From positions 434,001-498,000 of the forward strand of contig WJXW01000009.1 of assembly GCA_015832175.1 (NCBI GenBank): 64,000 nucleotides of DNA, written 5' to 3'. A program made the translations under genes and the position numbers. Under the pieces are notes generated by a model. That model saw only the letters and a list, made by a program, of their open reading frames with translations, was not told the DNA's origin and ran no database searches. The DNA comes from Paraphaeosphaeria minitans (taxonomy: Eukaryota > Ascomycota > Dothideomycetes > Pleosporales > Didymosphaeriaceae). Position 1 is the stretch's first letter. Each line of letters starts with the position of its first letter. This document shows, in pieces, positions 58,362 through 64,000 of this stretch.

Positions 58362-60980
58362 ATGACGATTCCAGACGAGGTACAGCTTCCATCGAGGGTG
58401 TTACGATGTCATGGCTTATCTCACCCCAGGTCGATATCATTGTCTGTGGTGGAGGGTCTTGTGGGTCAGTATAGCTTCCACAGTGACTTGGGCTGTACTC
58501 ACTGGTTACAGATGTGTCGTCGCTGGACGATTGGCCAACCTTGACCGTGAGTTCGGCCACATTTCTTCCTCCGTAGCTTTGCGGACGCCATGATGCTCTT
58601 TCAATACGGTCCACTTCGCTGGTTCTGCGAAATCTCTTGCACAAGAGCAAGCTGCTACACCCTGATCCATCAACGAAGCTCTCGAATCACGAACTAAGCC
58701 CACTGTTGTACAGACAATCTTCAGGTCCTGCTCATCGAAGGTGGAGAGAACAACTTGAACAACCCATGGTCAGTGCTTCTATAGGGGCATGTGTATGGCG
58801 TTGCTGACCTCCCCAGGGTTTTCCGGCCGGGGATCTACCCCCGTAATATGAAGCTTGACAGCAAAACTGCCTCTTTCTACTACTCACGGCCCTCAGAATG
58901 GCTCGATGGACGTCGAGCTGTTGTGCCATGCGCTCATATCCTGGGCGGTGGCAGTTCAATCAACTTCATGATGTACACTCGTGCATCTGCTTCAGACTAC
59001 GATGATTTCCAAGCCAAGGGTTGGACCACGAAGGAGCTCATTCCTTTGATGAAGAAACACGAAACGTACCAAGTAAGCCGATCATCCTTATCGCAATCCG
59101 AGCCAATGCTAACGATGCTGGCAGCGTTCATGCAATAACCGAGACATACACGGCTTCGAGGGCCCCATCAAGGTCTCATTCGGAAACTATACGTACCCAA
59201 TTAAAGATGATTTCCTACGCGCTTCCGAGTCTCAGGGTATCCCAACCACGGACGATCTCCAAGACCTGGTCACTGGTCATGGTGCCGAGCATTGGCTGAA
59301 GTGGATCAACCGTGACACCGGACGCCGAAGTGACTCTGCCCACGGGTACATTCACAGCACTCGCGCTGTTCATCAGAACTTGCACTTGGCTGTCAACACC
59401 AAGGTCGACAAGGTCATCCTTGAGGGTGGCAAGGCGGTCGGCGTCCAGACCGTACCAACGAAGCCACTTCACCCTAGTCAAAAGCACAGCAAGATCTATA
59501 GGGCCCGAAAGCAGATCATCGTATCTGGTGGCACTCTCAGCTCGCCCTTGATCCTGCAGCGAAGTGGCATTGGTGATCCCGAAAAGCTCCGAAAGGCTGG
59601 CGTGAAGCCGCTCGTTGACCTTCCTGGTGTGGGACTGAACTTCCAAGACCACTACTTGGTAAGTGATCACACACAATCGAAAGGGGATAAACTAATGACT
59701 CGCAGACCTTCTCTGTCTTCCGCGCTAAGCCGCACGTTGAGTCGTTCGACGATTTCGTTCGTGGCGACCCAAAGACGCAAGAGGCAGTTTTCCAACAATG
59801 GAATCTCAACGGCACTGGGCCTTTGGCTACCAACGGTATCGAAGCTGGTGTGAAGGTCAGACCTACCGAGGAGGAGTTGGATCAGATGGACTCTTGGCCT
59901 TGCAAGGAGTTTAGGTCCGGATGGGACAGCTACTTCAAGGACAAGCCCGACAAGCCGGTCATGCATTACTGTAGGCTATCCCCCTTCACCATGGCCTATT
60001 ATCCGTCGCTAACGTAATCGCAGCTGTCATCTCTGGATGGTTCGGTGACCACATGCTCATGCCACCGGGCAAATTCTTCACCATGTTCCATTTCTTAGAG
60101 TATCCGTTCTCTCGTGGGTCGACCCACATCGTGTCGCCAAATCCTTACGAAGCACCCGATTTCGATGCAGGCTTCATGAACGACAAGCGAGACATGGGTA
60201 CGTATATGCGATCTTCGTCAATCTTTCTTCCCGTGCTGACATGGTGCCTGACAGCGCCTATGGTCTGGGGTTACATTAAGTCCCGTGAGACGGCACGACG
60301 TATGGACGCCTACGCCGGAGAGGTCCAGGCGATGCACCCGTTCTACTCATACGACAGTCCTGCCCGAGCTAAGGACTTGGACCTGGCTACCACGAATGCG
60401 TACGCCCTTCCTGGAAACCTGACCGCCGGAATTCAGCATGGCTCTTGGAGCATGCCTATCGAAAAAGGCCGCGCACCCGAGCCGACGTTCCTCAACAGCA
60501 ATTGCCAGCACGTCTTGGAGGATCTGAAGTATTCGAACGAGGATATCAAGCACGTTGAGGACTGGACTAAGCGTGGGCGCACTCCTCCGAAGACGGCTCT
60601 TTTACTGACAATCTTTAGGTCACGTCGAGACGACATGGCACTCCCTGGGTACCTGCTCCATGGCGCCTAAGGAGGGCAACTCAATCGTCAAACACGGTGT
60701 GCTCGACGAGCGTCTCAATGTGCATGGCGTGAAGAACCTCAAGGTTGCGGATCTGTCCATCTGCCCGGTACGTCTCCACACAAACGTAGTTTCGAGGACT
60801 TGGCTAACTCATATCTTCCAGGACAACGTCGGCTGCAATACCTACTCCACCGCGCTGCTTATTGGCGAGAAGTGCGCTGTTCTCACCGCCGAGGACCTAG
60901 GCTACTCTGGCTCGGCACTCGACATGAAGGTCCCGACGTACCACGCACCTCGCGAGATCACCGGCTTGTCGAGGTTGTAG
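58362..60980 (+). CDS. Peroxisomal alcohol (methanol) oxidase, GMC family
   Basis: Eleven exons: 58362-58379, 58430-58464, 58512-58546, 58714-58768, 58817-59072, 59125-59658, 59706-59970, 60024-60197, 60255-60572, 60619-60767, 60822-60980; 665 aa, matching yeast and fungal methanol oxidases (about 663 aa). FAD-binding Rossmann motif VDIIVCGGGSCGCVVAGRL (7-25) is assembled from three tiny exons. GMC signature region ILGGGSSINFMMYTRASASDYDDF; active-site His571 in TTWHSLGTCSM and Asn619 in NVGCNTYSTALL. The C-terminal tripeptide SRL is a type-1 peroxisomal targeting signal. It oxidises short primary alcohols (methanol, for instance from pectin demethylation) to aldehyde plus H2O2. Downstream of alternative oxidase on the same strand. 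Confidence 0.95.
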
Positions 60981-61393
60981 ATGGTCTTGAGATCGAAGTA
61001 CACGATGCGGAGGCAGGTGGATGTCAGAATGTACGACGGGACTTTCCCTCTTTCACTCTTTACGCAGCAGGCAGGCGTCGGAGCGGTGTTATTCGGGCAT
61101 GTTCTCATACTCAAATCTTACGAACCAACGAAACATGCACAAGCGTTGAAAGCCGTGCATAAAGCATTCTTACCTGACAAATTGAATCCGCATGGGGTTT
61201 CTTGTCCGACACAGCTCCGTGTGGGTCGAGAACTCTGATGAGATCTTCACATTGCAGAACGTTGCTTCCCCGCACTTCAACAGCTCACCCCCACCTTCCA
61301 CCCAACAATCCGTTCTCACGTGATCGTCTACTACAGCTCTCACACTACGGTACTACTCGAGAAGCTCCGTCCCTTCGCAGGGCGATTCCCATC
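60981..61393. other. Short spacer between alcohol oxidase and GNAT gene
   Basis: 413 bases, mostly 3' UTR of alcohol oxidase and the promoter/leader of the GNAT gene. Nothing else recognised. Confidence 0.5.
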
Positions 61394-62257
61394 ATGTCAA
61401 TTCCATACGTTCGCCCATTCAACTTCGACACAGACCACTCAGCCGGTCTGCATGTGGTACATCTTCAATCTCCTACTACTACAATGCGCAGCTCCACCCG
61501 ACTTGCACCTGTCTACCACACACTAACACACGTCATTGTAATCCTCACAGCCTAAACTAACCGCCTTCTCCTCCCTAGTTCTTCACCACAATCGACGCCT
61601 CTGTCTCCCACGAACCCGCCCTCACAATCGGCTCCTACCTCTGGTACAAAGCCTACGGCCATCTCACGCCCTCAACATGCTTCGTCCTCGACAACGGCTC
61701 CGGCCGCGCCGTGGGCTACATCATCGGCACCCCCGACACGGCTGCTTTTGCTAAGCGCTGGCGGGAAAAATTCACGCCGGTTGTGGACCCCAAGCTCGTG
61801 CCACCACCAGGTATGCTTTGTCTCTCGTAGAGGGGGATCTGTGTCACGATTTGTGCGCAGAGTAAGCTCATGTCGGTATCCAGGAACCCAAACCGACGAT
61901 CAAGCCATGGAAACGGAGCTTGTGAAAGGGTTGAGGGAAGAAGTGCATGCTGGTCGGTGCAGCATGCTGCAATCTCACGCGCAGCTTCTCTCCACCTACC
62001 CTGCGCACCTGCACATTAATATCTTACCGCAGTTCACGGGGCAGGGGTGGGGCGTGAAACTCATATCTGCATTTCTGTCTAAGATTAAGGAGCTCGGGGC
62101 TTGCGGTGTCCATCTGGGCATGGTGGCTACGAATGATGGGGCAAGAAGATTCTATGAAAGACTCGGATTCGAGAGTTGTGGGAAGGTATTGGACGGAGGC
62201 GTCAGTGGAGAGGCTGGTAGGGACGGAGGGGCCGTATGTTTGGTGAAAAAGCTGTGA
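61394..62257 (+). CDS. GNAT-family N-acetyltransferase
   Basis: Three exons: 61394-61456, 61579-61810, 61884-62257; 222 aa. N-terminus MSIPYVRPFNFDTDHSAGLHV, then IGSYLWYKAYGHLTPSTCFVLDNGSGRAVGYIIGTPDTAAFAKRW (family-typical beta strands), and the acetyl-CoA loop QFTGQGWGVKLISAF (about 158-172, R/Q-x-x-G-x-G/A), followed by VATNDGARRFYERLGFESCG. The layout resembles fungal GNATs related to the acetyltransferase-like domain of eukaryotic O-GlcNAcases and to bacterial homologues. Substrate unknown. The first intron (122 bp) is long for this window. A degenerate copy of exon 1 lies inverted 1.9 kb downstream. Confidence 0.88.
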
Positions 62258-62652
62258 TAGGGAGACGTGCAGGTGGTAAGAGCTTTTCTAGGTAGAGGGT
62301 CATGCTGAACTGAAGATAACCCATTCAAACCCTGGAACACCACAACTTTTGAAAATGACCAAGGGAGTCCACCTCCGCTCTATTGCACTGAGACGTACCA
62401 CCAAGGAGCCTGGCAACCGAAAGATCCGGTTTATATGATTAGTGTCTCGAAGCAAATGTATGGACAGTTAACTACCGACTCTTCCAAATATTAGCTGGAG
62501 ACGGTGATCGCGTTCGGAGGGTGGCCGGACACGGACGCCAAACAATACACCGCAAGAGAGCACGCAATCGCAATCATATGCCGCAGCTTCTTGCAGAGAG
62601 ACGAGACAGCATGTTTCCTCTCTTCCACAAACTGCAAATTTGATTTGTTCAG

Positions 62653-62895
62653 CTATCGCATGTATTGCCAATCGTGATCGTCAGACCCTCCACTGGTGCA
62701 GGAGATCCCGAGAAGTAACTTCCAAATCGCACACGTCAAACAGACTCCAGATTTGGCGCAACGTTTATTATCTTCGTCCGGAATGACGGCACACGCAAAG
62801 CATTTTCCACAACGATCGACATGACTGGCGGACGAGACGGGTGCCATAAGCCAGCAGACACTACCATTACCACGCTGACAACTGGAGGCCGTCAT
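62653..62895 (-). CDS. Doubtful Cys-rich small frame
   Basis: 80 codons with nine Cys arranged as C-x2-C-x2-C-x10-C-x5-C-x2-C in the centre (RCGKCFAC...RCAKSGVCLTC), which could bind zinc or form disulfides. No signal peptide, no splice partner found, no family recognised. May be one exon of a longer gene or chance. Confidence 0.2.
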   Translation of the reverse strand: MTASSCQRGNGSVCWLMAPVSSASHVDRCGKCFACAVIPDEDNKRCAKSGVCLTCAIWKLLLGISCTSGGSDDHDWQYMR

Positions 62896-63329
62896 GCCCT
62901 GGTCGGGAGCGGGAGCTTGACCGAAAATCTACAAAATACTTGTAAACAAACAGGTCCTCGTTTCCACTGATGCCATTTTCCTGCCTGGATATCTAGCTCA
63001 AGACGGGAACTTTTCAACATATTCCGAAATGCTTTTCCTCGACTTGGTATGTCAGTTGGCAAACTAGTGCAGAAAACCCTGTATTACCTGCCCTGAGAGT
63101 GCACAGGGGTCGGATTGGGAGATGGAAGAAAGCACAACACGAGTAGGTATCGTGTTTCTGGCAATGTTTGTGCGACAACAGAGCACGTTAGGCAATGCCT
63201 ACGTCTATGACATCGATTTCGCAGAAGAACTCCCGGACATAGCGCTCAAACTAGTCATGCTGGGGTCTTTCACGCTTCATACTCCCGAGGCCGCTGGATC
63301 GAATCTTACCCCTCAATATAGGTAGGCGA

Positions 63330-63422
63330 GGTCTGGGAGAAGTGGAGACGTACGACGTGCGGACCGAGCACTCCTCCGGAGGAGTAGTCTGTGTCGGAAT
63401 TGAACGGGCGGACGAATGGAAT
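63330..63422 (-). pseudogene. Decayed copy of the GNAT first exon
   Basis: Read on the minus strand, this segment gives ITIPFVRPFNSDTDYSSG followed by HVVRLH, against MSIPYVRPFNFDTDHSAG and HV|VHLQ of the intact GNAT gene at 61394, on the opposite strand. The start Met codon is absent (ATA ACG in its place) and a six-residue insertion precedes the HV at the exon end. The splice donor GTACRTCT is still recognisable. Nothing resembling exons 2 and 3 was found beyond it, so it is a fragment of an inverted partial duplication. Confidence 0.7.
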
Positions 63423-64000
63423 CGTTATAGTGAGCTTGAAAGAAAAGAAAAGTCGCGAAGTTCGAGCGCTACGTAAACAGTGCCAGGCAGTGCTGGAAGA
63501 TCGCACGGTGAGGCCAGGACTGTGACCGAGTGCGGGGAAGCGCCGCCTTTTTCCGTGAAATTGAAGCTTCGGTGTCCCTCCGCCTCGTTGGAGTGCGACC
63601 ATACCTAACCGTGGAAGGTTTTCGGGTCATTGGGTCCAGCACAAGCAGAAGATCTTCTCTTGCACTAATCCCATATTTCGAAGCAGCTGCGTTGCGCAGC
63701 GATCCTGACTTCAGGATTTACCTACCGTAGAGTTTTGCATTGCCTGGCTGAATGCGGTACGATCTGATCCGACAAAGATACAGTCTAGGGTTTAGAATTG
63801 CGCCTTTACGAAGTTTTGCGCGAAGCGATGCGCAGGCTTGCTTTTGGGCGGTCGGCCGGACAGTGCAAAACTCTAGGTACGGCATCGGGTTCGGATGCGC
63901 CGAAGAATACCTATGGAGAGACCAGCGTACCCTGTACAAGCTGACAAGGCGTGAGCGTATTTGGAGATCTGCTGCTGCTGTATTGATTCATGCAGGCCTC

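Larger units (their letters stand above)
62258..64000. other. Right edge, no intact gene
   Basis: Apart from the GNAT exon remnant and a doubtful Cys-rich frame (both listed), no gene, RNA or array is supported. Confidence 0.5.

Overview
The window is nuclear DNA of a filamentous ascomycete (Pezizomycotina, most likely a dothideomycete-type fungus; species not determinable by eye). The evidence is short GT-AG introns (about 45-60 bp, with CTAAC/CTGAC branch sites), fungus-only families (Zn2Cys6 regulator, DUF1996-WSC, Asl1-type GH128, KAR9, peroxisomal alcohol oxidase) and wide spacers rich in simple repeats. No rRNA, tRNA, CRISPR array or intact transposon was recognised. Exon structures were built by hand from splice sites and reading phase; where given, the summed exons are divisible by three.

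Layout. 1-6 kb: gene-poor DNA with a small CRIB-like proline-rich protein (-) and a secreted protein holding 41 perfect AAC (Asn) codons (+). 6.2-16 kb: a full-length ABCG transporter of YOL075C type (-), a 3.8-kb spacer, and an AT-hook/Zn2Cys6 transcription factor (-). 16-19 kb: spacer. 19-31.6 kb: housekeeping genes, namely CFT2/CPSF2 mRNA 3'-end factor (+), a Met/Gly-repeat protein (+), secreted DUF1996-WSC protein (-), mitochondrial Zim17 (-) and cullin-3 (+), the last two divergent. 31.6-35.3 kb: a cluster of five unrelated minisatellites upstream of a secreted GH128 beta-glucanase (+). 37.8-53.4 kb: a minus-strand run of UTP20, a PIG-L-like deacetylase with no recognisable 5' part, a KAR9-family protein and a conserved unknown. 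54-62.3 kb: plus-strand acylphosphatase with a 13-nt exon, alternative oxidase, 11-exon alcohol oxidase ending in the peroxisomal signal SRL, and a GNAT acetyltransferase. A decayed inverted copy of the GNAT first exon lies at 63.3 kb.

Functional themes. Most genes are unrelated housekeeping functions (mRNA 3' processing, ribosome assembly, ubiquitylation, mitochondrial import, spindle positioning). Two groupings stand out. First, alternative oxidase and peroxisomal alcohol oxidase are tandem neighbours and both consume O2 without energy conservation. Second, the secreted/cell-wall genes (DUF1996-WSC, GH128) have tandem arrays in their upstream regions, and a third secreted protein has the same kind of instability inside its coding sequence. 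The most unusual local features are the minisatellite cluster, the micro-exon, the missing metal-binding motif of the PIG-L-like gene, and EB1-type SxIP motifs in KAR9 and in its neighbour.
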